From Triops longicaudatus (Eukaryota; Arthropoda; Branchiopoda; Notostraca; Triopsidae), in contig JAGQDJ010000137.1 of the NCBI GenBank assembly GCA_022885665.1, positions 62,001 through 126,000 on the forward strand: a stretch of DNA of 64,000 bases, written 5' to 3'. A model generated the notes under the pieces. It had not been told where the DNA came from and ran no database searches. It worked only from the letters and a program-made list of their open reading frames with translations. Of the stretch, positions 23,747 through 36,718 are shown one piece after another. The position numbers were made by a program, and so were the translations under genes. How positions within the stretch are numbered: position 1 is the stretch's first letter; every line of letters starts with the position of its first letter.

Positions 23747-26700
23747 CTGACAAATAAAAACAAGGAAAATGTCACCATAATTCTTTTTGAAAAAATATAG
23801 AATTAAAGGAAATGAATAAAATGCAAAACCGAAAAGGCGTCGACAACGACTTATCTCGACATAACAAGGAATTCAAAACTAATGAATAACCTAAAAGAAT
23901 GCTCACGAGTGGTTTTTCTACCTCAATTGTTAAAATGTTAACACATAAAAACCACTGATGTTCCCAATTCGATTTCCCACCCCTATTTCCTTCAGGGGAC
24001 TGTAATCCCGATTGGATCTCAAGCTCTCTCTTTTCTACGCCGTCTTCATTGAAAACAATCGATAGCAACCTTTAACTTTGCAAAAGCTTTGCAGTATGGC
24101 AAGCCACCCGCAAAACCCACCACAAACCGTTTTCCCAGGAAAATTAAGTAGTTATTTTGGGAAAACCGCGACGAAAAGAAAAAAATTGCTCACCCGACGA
24201 GTGGCCCTATTCTGGGCTTTTAAGACGGCCACATGTGCCATTTTGAGGCTAACAAAACAATTAGGTCCATACACTACGACACTTAGCCACGTTTAATTCC
24301 AGGTAAACACCAAGTTGCGTCTAATAGATCCGGTATTGTGGATGCAATTTCCCTTGAAGAGAGAACAGGTTTGCGAATTCTCACCAAGTATCCCCCAACC
24401 AACGTTGTCCACCTTTTACCCACATGTGATGTTAATCTTCAATCCAACGACCCCTTTACACACTTGGCATGCTGCTCTCAATGCCAGCCTGCGTGCGTGA
24501 AGCCAGGGGAGAGTGGGCCTGACATTTTCTCCTTTCCACGAGATGCTGCAAGGCAACAATTATCTTTTTATCATTTTTTTCTTTCAGTTACACCAGGAAA
24601 ATAGGGCTTATCCAATGTTTGGGAGCGTTGGCCGAAACAATTCCTCGTTTGAGTTCTTCTTAAAGGATTCTTTTTCAAGAAGGTTGACACAGCATCTTTT
24701 TGAAGGTTTCGTGACAATGACAAATATCAAAATTTCTATTCAATATTTAATCACTTTTTAGTCAATCCAAAATATAGAGTCGACATGTCCCTTAAATTAT
24801 TTACGTTTATAAGGTAGGTAGGACTTTTACAACCGCATGCATTTAAAGAACGAATAAGGAAAAAAGTTTAAAGATTGAGGTCAGAGTGAAGAAAACCAAG
24901 AGGCTTCTTTAGCTGCGAGTAGCTTTAAAGCCCCTAAAGCTGTCTATTTTTTTCGGTTTTTGATCCTGAATCTCCCGTAATAAGGCCACTGCTGTAAAGC
25001 GAGTTGATTTCAATGCTCGGCGCGCGTTTATTTGAGATGGCTGTCGCGCAACTTGTGATTAAACCGGATGTTTTAACCGTTGTTGGCAATTTGAAACAAG
25101 AATACGTGACAACAACCAACACGCGTTAGTTATTTCCAGTCAACTCGGAATAACCAAAGGAATCAAGTTGATTTGAATGTTAACCGGTTTCGCTTTGGTG
25201 ACATGATAACTGCGGACATATCTCTTTAAATATCTTTGGGTTAAAGAGACAGCATTAAAAAAAGGACGACTGCCGTAAATATTTGACCTTCACCGCGAAA
25301 AATGCCGGACTTTTGACCCCATACTATGCAATACTCCAGGGGTTAATTAACGTTACATTCATTAGGTGCGATATAGTAACTGCCAACAACGAGAACACAA
25401 CGCTTCCCAAACAATTCGATAAGCACTGTTAATCCTTGGTAATAATCCAATAAACTTACAAACACTTTCCAAGAGTTTATTTAGCGTTTCAGGAGGATTT
25501 GTTATAGAAACTGAACGTAGAAATGCTACACGCAAGGGACAACACAAGCACTTCCCGCTAGCGTGGTAGAAACTCAACTATGACAATCTAAACTCAGCAC
25601 TGCCTATGCCAACGCTGTAGAAGACCCCAACAACGTCCAGGTGAGTGGCCGCCACCTGCATCTGACATTAGTTGTATATACGTTGGACATCCCTATGGAA
25701 AAGGTGGTTTGGTCTATAGGGAGACAAGGATGGAGCACAGCGGCCACAGCCATGCTAAACAGCGTAAGGTTTACACCTGGCATGGCCAGAACCTATAGCC
25801 TGCAGCTACAACTTGCTGGTTCATTAATTTGCCTGAGAAAATCGTGAACGACACAGAATCCCTAAAATTCAATCACTTTTTCTTTTCTTAACGGCGGTGG
25901 AGGTGAAACAAACCTGAATGAAGAACGAAAAGATGCGATCCTTTGTTTCACTTTTATTAGGAGTCTATTGTTGGGGCTGGGTAACAGAGGAAGTGGTGAC
26001 GCCGGAAGTGTTATCTTTAACTACCGAAAAAAAAGTAAAAAAGGATGATACGTTTGATGGAGGAGGGAGTTCTGAGAAGGACCCGCCAACATGCAAATGG
26101 TAAATGTCACGAGCACACGCATCAGTATGGAATTTTCCTGATCACTCTTGCGTGATACCCACCTCCCTTCCCAACTATTAGCAGATATCCCACGTTGTAA
26201 ACATATTTACAGCTATTTTTGTTCGGAAGTAGTGAAGGGATTGTAAAGCGCTTTTTATAGTAAATGACGTTTATTAATCGAAGGCTATTCGTTGCACTCT
26301 AATAACGAAGTATTTTTAGGGCTGGGGAAATTATGGGAACTGTGAACCGTGTACAATGGAATTACACACACTCTCGACAGTAAGAAAAAGGAAAGTTATG
26401 AGAAACTATGGTCTCCCGATTGGCCAATTGAGTAACTGAAAGTTGACAGAACATGGTAATCAAATAGTTTTAAAACGCTATGATTTGGCCTCTGGAGTAT
26501 AAAAGAAAGGAAAAGTCCGACATTCTTCATTGGTTTCAATGGACTGTTCCGGAACTGATTGAGAAGAGAAATTCCATTTTGTAAATAATCTTCCCCCCCC
26601 CCCTCCCAATCCTCTGTTCGGAACGACTAAGAGACTGTCCGTTATTACAAAAGACGAAAACTAGTACAGGGCGTGATTTTTTTTATTTTCTTTTAAGGCA

Positions 26701-29700
26701 CCTTAAATATAGCATTTATTTTTAGAATTTTCATGATTACGTTGGAGCTTTCTTCGGAAGAATAATAGCTCCTAACAATTGACAAAACAGCGCTCGAGAA
26801 TCCGAAAGGAAAACGCAATTCTGCAGCATAAAGTGAGCAATGAACCACAGAACGAAATCCGAGCTTTCCGACTAGGGAAACTGCACAAGGGAAATGACAT
26901 AAAAAAGGACGCTCCTGGATGTCCAAGACCGTTTTTTCCCACCGGGTTTCTGTTCCGCGGCCAGTAACGCGATACGCAATTTTATGTCTTCCTTCACTTA
27001 TTTTCCATACACCCATGATCCCTATTCACCCAAGCCTTTCCATGGACTACAAGCTTTCTTTAACTTGCTATTGCTTTTTCATTACCCCTTTTTCATTCCT
27101 TCGAAAGAAATGTGCTCTTACATTAAAAAACGCTAGGGCGTTTGTTAATTAAGGTAGGAGAAAGCAGCGCGCCCTGTAAGCTGTTTTACCCTACATTTTA
27201 ACATTGTAGCAGAGAAAGTCCCAAGCGAAAGAGTGTCTTGACCCTTCTGGACTTTTTTGAACGTGGGTTTTTTTCTCTTGTGGTTTGAGCAGAACCTGTT
27301 CTTCCCCCTTGTCAACAAGTTTTTACGCTAACGTATCCAGGTCGCTAGGGTCTCCGGAACTTACAATAGCTTCTCCTTTCGAGAATGTGTGCTTTTTTTT
27401 TTAAACGCATAGAGAGAAGTTTTGGTCACCCGAAAAGGTTCCCCAAACACAGACGCCTGGAAGTTACGCAGTCACACCGCTCCAAGAATGCAACACTCCC
27501 CGCTTGAGAAACTAGGCCGGAATTTTCCCCTTGGATACACTTAGCGATTTACATGATAAATAAAAGTTATTGACAAAACGCACGGTATTTAGAAACGAAA
27601 AGTGAACTTACAACGCGTATAAACCTCGACTTTCCTAACACGTACAGTACAGGCATACTTCTCACGCAACTACAATGCAATTGGCTGAGCTTCGAAATGT
27701 AGGTTTCGCACACTGAATTTTAAGATTTCCATACACGGATTGTTTTGTTTTTCCACGGTCCATTCGCGCGGACTGACTACAGTAAACAACACACGGACTG
27801 ACCAATGTTTACTGTATTTCTTGATATATAAATAAACCGTAATTCCTAGAACAAGATTAGCCAAGTTGGGTACAGCAGGTAGAAAGCCAACCTTCGCTGA
27901 ATGCAGGTAAAGGTCGTTTCTTATACATTCCACCTTTCCGCCCTTTTTTCGTCTTATCCCGAAAGACAACGCGTGTCTTCTTTTATACTCCCACGGCGCA
28001 TTTTTTGCGGATATTTTAATTCTCTTACGACAAAAATACCACTGTAATTAGACCTCGAAATAGTAATTATAATTTCATTTGAAATTCCCGGTGACAAGAT
28101 TGCTTCTAGATTCCTCTTTTAATTTAAGAATGTAAGGTTATTCTTGTCATTGCGTTTATTCAGTCGAACATGAATCTCAATATTCATTCAAACTCCTGTA
28201 GTGTCGCTTCCAATAGGGAATACAATCTTTGATAATGACTTTAGGGCTTCGCGCGCCGCCGTGAAAAGAAAGTTTGAGAACTGGACGGTGGTTAACGCCC
28301 CCGGCTTTTCCGCCTGGTAAATATTAAGCCCCACGCGTTACTAACACCGATACCTCGTTAATGAGAAACGTGAAAAGACACACGGTGTTCGGAATCCTTG
28401 GGTCCGGGTCTCGGTGCCGTAAGCTTCGTTTTTAACCCCTACCTACGCGCCATTTGCTGCGTCACATCATCTCTCATCACTTGTTTCTTTATCGTAGTAA
28501 TACCAGCTGTCCGAAAACCCTTTGAAGAAGGCAGCAACTGAAGGTCACTTTTCCGTTTGACATTGAAAAACCCATGAACAAATGCTTCTCGTGCGTAAGA
28601 ATAAACAACAAAACTTAATCTTTCGCTTTCATAATCACGAGCATACAATGTGTATATTTTTAAAAATTAAATTACATATTCAGACCCCTAAAAAATACAG
28701 AACATAAAAAACTGCATTTTTCTGAGAAATCCTGCGTGTTTTAATCTAGATTAAAGCATTCTATTGCAAAATCTTTTGTATCTCACTCAGAAATAATTTT
28801 AAACATGCATATGATACAATAACGTTAATTTTTAGGTTAATTGGTGAAAACTCTTCGAAAATATATTTCCCTGGGTTTAGTTTAACAGTTATGGATTCGT
28901 ATTATAATAAGACACCAGTACGTTTGTAATTTTAAATTGAATAACTGATTATGACTTCTTATATAGCCTACTCTGTTTTGCTTTTCCTGCTGTGTTAAAT
29001 AATTTCATTGTTAATTTATTTCAACATTAATTTTCAGTTTTAACTAATTTCAACTATTTATTTAAAACTAATTTATTCAAGGTTAAGTAATTGGCGGTGT
29101 TATTTTGGGAGTTTAAACCGAATCTGTCTAGTTTATTTTTTTAAAAAACTATGTTACGGAAACAGTGCTTCGCTTGACTTGGTTTTCCTGCAAAACGGGG
29201 TTCCTTTGCAGTTGAAACCGCTAATAGCGAAGGAGTTTCCCCATTAACGTTAATGACGGTAATGACATACATTATTCGTTCTACCCTAAACGGAAAAAAA
29301 ACGCTTGAATTATATAACTCCTTTAAAACAGAACAGGAGTACAAGTGGCTGGTAGCCTTGGCCTAATAGTATCGAACAGTTAGAACAACTTTGCAGCTCA
29401 AATGTAGCGGAAAACGTAGGCAGGTTACACGTCCTTACACTTTAGTGAGAGACAAACGTCAAGTTTCTCACAACTCTTGTGAAAGAGCGAACGAGAAACA
29501 GAAGCAGAGTCACAACAGAAAAAGGGGAAAAAAAATAGTAAACTAGGCTAATATCGGTATTTCGTGTCCCTTTCAACTGAAAACCGAAACCCACCCACCC
29601 TGCAGCATAGGCCCTTTTAGCTTTAAACCCATTAAAAGTCGTTTTCGGACCTTTCTAAACCGCTACAGAATGCCTGGGAGTCTTTAAGTGGAAAAGCCAA

Positions 29701-30209
29701 CATAATAAAGTAGTTCATAAAACTTGCTATATGCTCTGCCACGCTAGTTTAGCTGCTCAACGAAGCCCAATGGAGAGCAAAGGCCACGAAGTTGGTTTCC
29801 GAATTATCATTTCGCTCCCCAAATAGGCACAATGAGCAAACTGAGCTTATCTGACCAGAAAAGAGCAGTGGTTCTACTAATTTTATTACCATGGACTGCA
29901 ATCATTACGGGCTAATAAACGGAAACCGAGATGAGGAAACAAGTTGGTATTGGCGTCATAGCGAATGAACAGGCGCGATGTGTACAGCACATTACGAGTA
30001 TGTATCTGTATAGTACACAATACGCATTTATTTTGTGACGCCGGCCTTGGCTCAGTTTCAAACTTCTGGCTGTCGACTGACACCTGTGCACTCAAAGGAA
30101 TTGCTCCGGTGCGATTTCAAGGCTCTTCCCAATTAGCCCCATGATTAAGATCTCTTGACATGAAAACATCGATAACTAAAAACAATTTCAGAGAAGATAT
30201 AGAACTTAC
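23747..30209. other. 6.5 kb without a convincing gene (probably rhophilin first intron)
   Basis: No conserved protein, tRNA or rRNA recognised on either strand. If the exon at 30210-30317 belongs to rhophilin, this is its first intron; otherwise it is intergenic. The only coding-like feature is the weak secreted-type open frame at 25918-26101. Confidence 0.5.
25918..26101 (+). CDS. Possible first exon of a small secreted protein (weak)
   Basis: An open frame of 61 codons starts MKNEKMRSFVSLLLGV, which looks like a signal peptide (basic start, hydrophobic core), followed by an acidic and lysine-rich stretch. The frame meets a plausible donor (AAATG|GTAAAT) at 26101 just before its stop. I could not find a downstream partner exon, and chance is a real alternative. 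Confidence 0.2.
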
Positions 30210-30317
30210 CACCGCTGCTCTCTTGAAATACGATTCCGCTGTATCCAATTCACCTATACAAACCGAGCGAGCCCGGTTTTGGCTATTTCGCACTGAATCT
30301 CTGCCTTCTACAGGCAT
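30210..30317 (-). CDS. Candidate N-terminal exon of rhophilin
   Basis: An ATG at 30317 opens 36 codons that run to a strong donor (GCGGTG|GTAAGT), ending exactly in phase 0. That is the phase required by the rhophilin exon at 23746, which starts Gly-Cys-Asp-Pro. The join would read ESYFKRAAV-GCDPRAAT, loosely like the GYFRKGCNP start of vertebrate rhophilin-2. The other two frames are closed. The 6.5 kb intron is unusual for this window, so assignment to rhophilin is tentative. A different minus-strand frame (30684-30283, hydrophobic start) overlaps this exon. Confidence 0.42.
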
Positions 30318-32191
30318 GATGACAGTATGATGTAGTATAAAAATGGTGAGCACTGTACTGTACGGAAACTAACACATTATAATAAGGTTGCGGTATTAGC
30401 AATGAAGCCTTAGAACTTTCCGGACACGATAAGGCTGAAACAACTCCGAGTGGTTCAATTAAGATTGTTGGTGACGCGCTAGCAAATCGTAGGAATCCGT
30501 CACGATAGAATGCTTGCTCTTGACTGCCTTTACGCTCCCAGAATGCCGCACGAACCAGAGCACCTCTTCGTCCTAAGGCGTCCACGGCGTCCTTTGGCCT
30601 GCGGGTGGGCGGGACGATATTGCCTTCCCACGAGGCGTCCGAGACCAGAAAGAAAAAGAAGAAAATAAACGGGAAACGGCCCATTCGAAGACCAAGTGAA
30701 GGATTTAATTCGATGCAAGTTCATTTGCTCAGGCCAAAAGGTTAAACGACTTCCAATCTCCTTGGCGTGAAATTAAATGTCTCTTGGAAACGACCATGGA
30801 AGAACACGTGAACTTAACGGGTGCTGCGTGGCCCTTTACACTGTTAGTAAGTAAAACGTGACAAAAAGTCTGCCATGCTAATTAGATTGCAGGAATATGA
30901 CTTCGACCCCTTGCACCCTTTCTTTGCCTTATTAAGCCACTTAACTGAGTTGCAAATGAGACCATGAAGAATAAAGTTATGCGTGCGGTGTGAGTTTGCA
31001 CATTTTATGCAGATGTTAATTATCCTATGAAACAATGCTACATTGCTGGGACTTTGCAAAGTCAGGTTACAAAGACACCACAGTGACCTCATAGGGGAAC
31101 AATTCCAATTCTTTCCTCTATACGTGCCAGTAACGTTTGATATTGCATAGATCACAATTTGCTTGCGGAACATTTGCCGATAACATAAGTAGTACGCAAC
31201 ACGACAAGGACTTCCGACAATAAATTACGACGTATTAGGCTAACACTGATATCTTCATCTAATGTAATGATAGATAACTTTTCGGACAACTTTTAAGCGG
31301 GAATAAAGCTGAGACTTCAATTATTCTTTTAAATACATGCAATTTCTGTCGACAAACGGACGATTTGCATTCGTTCATCTTTCATTAACAATACATGTGA
31401 TAATACACAAAACCGACATACGCTTTTATTTATTTCTAAATCATTCTAGTTTTGGGGTGCGTTTTATTTGGTAGAAAATTAGCGACTAGAACTTTAAATA
31501 ATGATGTGAAGTGTCGTAAAACAGGCAAATCTCGTTATAATCTCCTCACATTAAGCAAAAATAATGTATCCTGAGTTCGTTATGTCAGAATTTGTTTCCA
31601 CTTACATAATTCGGATCACATTTGTCAATTATAGGCGACAGTTAGCTTTAAAAGGTTTGCTATAATATACTCTTGTTCTGAGGATTTTCATGAATGAAGA
31701 TATTAATAAAATTTTACAACGGTTGTAAGTTTTGATAATGTATTGCATTTGAAGGTTATGAGTCACAGGTCATACGTAACCCCCGCATGAAATTCAAATT
31801 TCCTCATCAGCGTTCCAGCCAAGCTAATGCGTGCCGGAAAGGTGCACAACAAACAGGTAGACTTAGGATGGGGAGAAGGGTGATTACTGAAGCATGACGG
31901 CAGAATCGATCCATAGCTTTAAATATACACAGGGCCTACCCCGTCGCAGCAATGTTTTCTAATGCTTGTATTCCATGTAATGCTCGCAGCTTTTCAGAAC
32001 AATAGCAGACACAACAGCTAAACTTTCTTTATCGTTTACCTTGCCTTCCACTCGCCTCCGCCCCTAAAATCAGCCCTACTGAGTAACAAGGAAACGCTTG
32101 AGGAAGAATTAATATGCAGTGGATAGAAGGAAAAACGGAACGCATAAGTTTTCATATGCCAAGCTTGAAACGTGATCCGTTACATATTTTC
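30318..32191. other. Gap upstream of the candidate rhophilin exon and downstream of DDX1
   Basis: No conserved gene recognised. Contains an open minus-strand frame at 30684-30283 with a hydrophobic start (MGRFPFIFFFFFLV), which is discussed in the findings. A short match to the transposon-end motif (CAAATCTCGTTATAA) lies near 31525-31541. Confidence 0.5.
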
Positions 32192-35100
32192 TTAACGAAG
32201 TCGACTGAAATGACGCTTCAGGAAAATAGTTTGTGCTTGCGCCTCCAAAGTAGCCAATTCTTGCACTGCCGGCGCCATTTGTGCGACATGCGTTTGATAA
32301 GACGAACCTGTTCGCAATTCACGTAGTCAATAAAACAAGCTGTTGCTACCGAAAGACTGACCTGTCTGTTTTCTTTTCTGGCCGTAGACGACTTTGCCAT
32401 CAAATTCATCAACAGGAACTTTAATATCAGTCCCGACTTGCTGAATCGTCACTCCGAGATGCTCCTCAATTTCCGCCAAGCACTGAAAGTGAAACATAAT
32501 GCTCACACAACAAATGCGCACGATTCGACCTTCATACTCATGATGCAGTGGAAGCCATCAAAATGTAAGCTACGCACGCATCCCATCTTCTTCCCCCTCT
32601 TTTCCGAGCATAAAAAATGTTCAAAAGAAACCTTACCTGCTGTTCATTATACCAAATGCAACATCCTCGTTGCTCCACAAGGTTCGTATTATAACAGTTT
32701 TTCCCCCGTGAGCTACACCACTGTCCATGGTACCATACTTTTTCTTGCACAGTGGAGACGAAAGATATAGCTAAACCCATGCGCTCGGCTCTTCCGACAC
32801 GACCAATGCGGTGCACGTAGTTCGACTTTTCATCGGGCAAGGTCATATTTATCACTACAATCAAAACAAAACCACGATGGTCAATTTTTTTTGTTACAGA
32901 CTGTAACAAAATATAAAAAACAAAGCAAACTAATGCGCAACAACAAAAATAAAAAGTACATTACAGGAAAGAAAAAGATAAAAGAAAATTGAAATACAAA
33001 AGTTAACAAACAGAATATTCTTACCGAACGGAAGACCGGAAATATCCAAACCTCTTGCAGCAACATCAGTACAAATCAAAAGCTTAGCTTCTTTTTTCTT
33101 GAAAGCTTCCAAGTTAGCTCTACGTTCCTCAGGCCTACGATCGGCGTGAAGACAAACGCACGAAAAATATGTCGGATCTAACAAGATGTTTGAAACAAAA
33201 ACGCCAGAAATGGGAAAATAACTCGAAGTTTAGCTTACCTACGGACTTTAAGTGAGCTTCTAAATTGTCACAATCCAATTTTGTTCGACAGAAAATAATC
33301 GCTTGGTCAACTTTGTGTTCCTTTAGTGCTCGGACGCAATATTCACCTTTCAGGATCTTAACGGCTTCCGACAAAGTTTCTATCCATTGTGCAATCCACA
33401 TTCAATTATATAAAAAGTAAAAAAAAAAAAATAAAAAAAAAAAAAACTGAATAAAAAAGTAAATATACGACCAGCTTAAAAGTAAATATATAAAATAACT
33501 TGGTAATGAAAGAATTAAAGCAAAAAAGTACTAATTGGAAGACCCTCGCTCATTAGGACTAAGGCGAATTACCCATGCTCATGTTGCCAGGCACGAAATC
33601 CCTCGCATGCACGCCATCGGTACGGATTTTGTGTTTAAGACTGAGCCAAGATTTATCAGTACGAGGATCCACGGGAACTACTACGTGATGAACCGTTTCC
33701 GGCACAGCGTCTTCACCTTTCAGGTCTACCCACGTGGGAAAATGCATCAATCGTTCCTGGCCAAAATAGAAATTATAACTGCGGTGCAAAACTTCGAAAT
33801 CGGAAAACGGGAATTCTTCTTAATAAATACACACTAAAAACAATATTTGCTTACAGCCATTTTTTTCACATCGAACGAGTGTAATGTAGCGGAGCACACA
33901 ATCATTTGTAAGCGCTTTCCTTCCGGACTCAGTTTGGGGATTTTGGTATGCAGTCGATTAATCAAATCGCCATGACCTTGCTGCAACAAGCCATCCGCTT
34001 CGTCGAGGACGTAAAATCGAATCTGAGACAAGCTGATTTGACCCGTGCTAACCAAATCGTCCAAACGACCTGGAGTTCCCACCACAATATCTACCTATTT
34101 TAAAAACAGCGTGGATAATAGAAAAGTAAAGCCTTGACACGTCTCAATTCTTTCTTAAATTCTTACTCCATTCTGCAATTCTGCAATTTGCTCCTTAGCA
34201 TTCGCGCCTCCCACAGTTAAGACGGTACGAATGCTGGGGTTATCCAAGTATTTTTTGAAATTGTTTATTTCCTTGAATGTCTGTTCGGCCAATTCTCTGG
34301 ACGGCTGCAGAAAATAAAACGAATCATGAAGAACAGTGACGAGTTTTCTTTATTATTTTATTAAGATACATAATATTGTAGCAGTAAAATACTAATTCTA
34401 ATACTACTACTACAAATAATAATAATAATAATAATAGTCTATAAAATGACGAAGCAACTCACAACCGTATTTACTGTGGATATATTCCAGTAGATTTTAA
34501 GTAAAGTTTAGTCAAATATTATTGAAAATTTAAATACCTCCAGAATAATAGCTTGTGGAGCGTTAGCAGTATTCTTGCCAGGTTTAGCCGGAATAGGAGC
34601 TCCACCAGTAATGCTATTATTGACTAAGAAATCTTCAGGGGTGTTAACTAACGGTGTGTAACCTTCAGGCGGTCCGTATTTAAATGGCTGGTCGCCAAAA
34701 TTGAAAACCAATTCAGCATTCTAAAGCACGAATAAAAAAAAAAGTTAGAAAAAAAGTGTTCAGCTTCTTATTCAGGATATGGAAACAAACTTTTAGGCAA
34801 CAAGATGGGAAGAACGGGCTTCCTTGCAACTGTTTGGGGATTTGGAACGCAAGACCCAAGTTCCGACCATTCTTCGTGAAGCTAATTTCCCCATAATGTA
34901 GGTTAATCAAGCAGCCGATGACGTCATTAAGCCCGAAAACTTCGCCGTAGTCATCAAACTGACGGTTATGGGATTTCTTGCCCGTACCACCGAACCCGAA
35001 ACTAAATTTGTCCGTTCCCAGGTCAAAAGATGCCTATTTACGAATTATATATTATAACAAGGGACAAAAGGTCCTGACATGCAAAAAAAAAAAAAAAAGG

Positions 35101-36495
35101 ACAGACTTCAGCTGTGGACCAGCCCACTCGACAAAGGCCTTCATCAGCGACAGTACATTCGTAGTAATAACAGCCTTTGTTGGCCACGCCTTTCACACAC
35201 CGAACCCCGTTCCAACCAGCTTCTCGTGACTGGCAACGAAAACCGTCAGGTGTGACAGCCATCCCAGGTGACCGGTCGTAGAGACTCAGACTCCAATTTT
35301 CCGGAGCTATATGGGCCATTTTGGAGCCTTTGCCTTGCTGAAGATCTTTCCGCGTTTCCCACACAATTTGCAATATCGGCAGGCAAAAGGCGCCAGTTTT
35401 GCCGCTGCCTGTTTCAGCTGCCATGAGCACGTCTCCTCCACCTAAAATTAGCGGAATGGCTTCTGCTTGCACGTCGGTAGGTAACCTAAGGCAGAGCGAC
35501 AGTCAGGTAACTAATAAACGTTTAAAATAAACGAAAAATAACGATGTCACAAAAAATAATGTATAGCCAAACAGAACGTAAGAGTTTCATGTGCGAATAT
35601 CAAAGGGTAATGTGGAAGTATTACATATTTGAAAATGTTTTGGTAACGAATTAACACAGATATGTAGTAAATAAGCTATATAAAATATACATCGGATTCC
35701 AGCACAAGCTTCCGCTGATCCTAGGAAGAAAGCAATGCAATAATGAACAAAGCAAGCGAACAAATTCAGTCTTTCAGCACTTAAAACGTAATGAAAATGT
35801 AAAAACTATTCGTAAATTATTGATTAGATAAACCCACCAGTTGAATTAGGTACTCTATATCATTTAGGACTTGCGTCACTTACGCTGACAACGTTCCGGT
35901 CAAGTTGTTCGTAGGTCAAAACTAATGAAAATATTTGCTAGAAATTTTTCGAAAAAATGTTTTTATGATAACGACGCAAGAGTGGTTAAAAGGTGTAAAA
36001 CATGAAGAGAATATATATTTTTTGTGAAACTGTTTAGCTGTTTTATGTAATCTACAGATTTCTTCTAGACTTTTCAAAATTTCAGTATATTACCAGTTTA
36101 TTTTTTAAGTAGACCCGAAATGACCAGTGTCCTTTGCTAATTTAACCCATTCAAAATGATTTCGATGAAATCGGGACACGATGAATATCACCACTGTGTC
36201 CCGATCAGCCGGTTGTTTTTACTACGCGATTTTGTATGTCATTTAGTCAGAAGAACTGTTATACTAAATAATTATAGCCAGTAATAATGTCGTCATCAAG
36301 TGGCATGATTTTCAACGCATGACAACTTTAACATAGACGTACTAGGAGAAAGGAAAATCGAGAACTTACGTCCATTCTAGTTCTTCGACCCTTTTTGCTA
36401 TTTCCTGCAGCACACCCATCTCTGATAAGAACGAAAAATAAAACTGTCATTAAATAGTTTGCTATGATTTTTTTATTACCTTCAAAAGCCGACAT
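32192..36495 (-). CDS. DDX1: ATP-dependent RNA helicase DDX1 (DEAD box with SPRY insert)
   Basis: DEAD-box helicase active in the tRNA ligase complex, RNA transport and DNA-break RNA clearance (family knowledge). Thirteen exons: 36495-36480, 36421-36370, 35485-35107, 35033-34791, 34720-34538, 34304-34167, 34094-33855, 33756-33573, 33379-33239, 33177-33025, 32854-32637, 32482-32362 and 32307-32192. They give 727 aa (human 740). Motifs in order: Walker A AETGSGKT (about 47), the SPRY insert characteristic of DDX1 (WSLSLYDRSPG to FQIPKQLQG), PSRELAEQ, TPGRLDDL, DEAD in VLDEADGLL, SAT, IIFCRTKLDCDNLE, TDVAARGLDI and HRIGRVGRAERMG. The first coding exon is 16 nt. The intron after the SPRY start uses a weak donor (GAA|GTCTGT) followed by a long T run. 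The gene is head to head with the phospholipase gene. Confidence 0.97.
34400..34436. repeat. Simple repeats (ACT)n and (AAT)n in a DDX1 intron
   Basis: Consecutive ACT units near 34402-34412 followed by about seven AAT units, inside the intron between the DDX1 exons at 34538 and 34304. Confidence 0.8.
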
Positions 36496-36718
36496 AGCTG
36501 CGATTTTTCTTACACTAGGCAACCAAAACAAACACCCGTAAGTAGTCCACGTGTCAGGCAAGCTGATCGAACAGCAGTTTTATACAGTGCTATTTTCGCC
36601 AGGAGATGGTAGTACCGTCGGAAAGATGAAGTTTGGAAACACAGCCATGCGATTGGGTGAGAAAAATCTTCCGATACCAACAACGACGCAGTTCGTTTGA
36701 AGTCGGGAGAGACGAAGC
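36496..36718. promoter_or_regulatory. Shared divergent promoter of DDX1 and the phospholipase gene
   Basis: Only 223 bp separate the two start codons (DDX1 at 36495 on minus, phospholipase at 36719 on plus). The interval must contain both start sites and leaders unless there are unseen leader introns. No TATA box was evident in either direction. Confidence 0.55.

Noticed and set aside
33421..33446. A-rich tract in the DDX1 gene considered as a retroposed poly(A) tail
   Set aside because: No adjacent element or target duplication. It is an intronic low-complexity run like others in this window.
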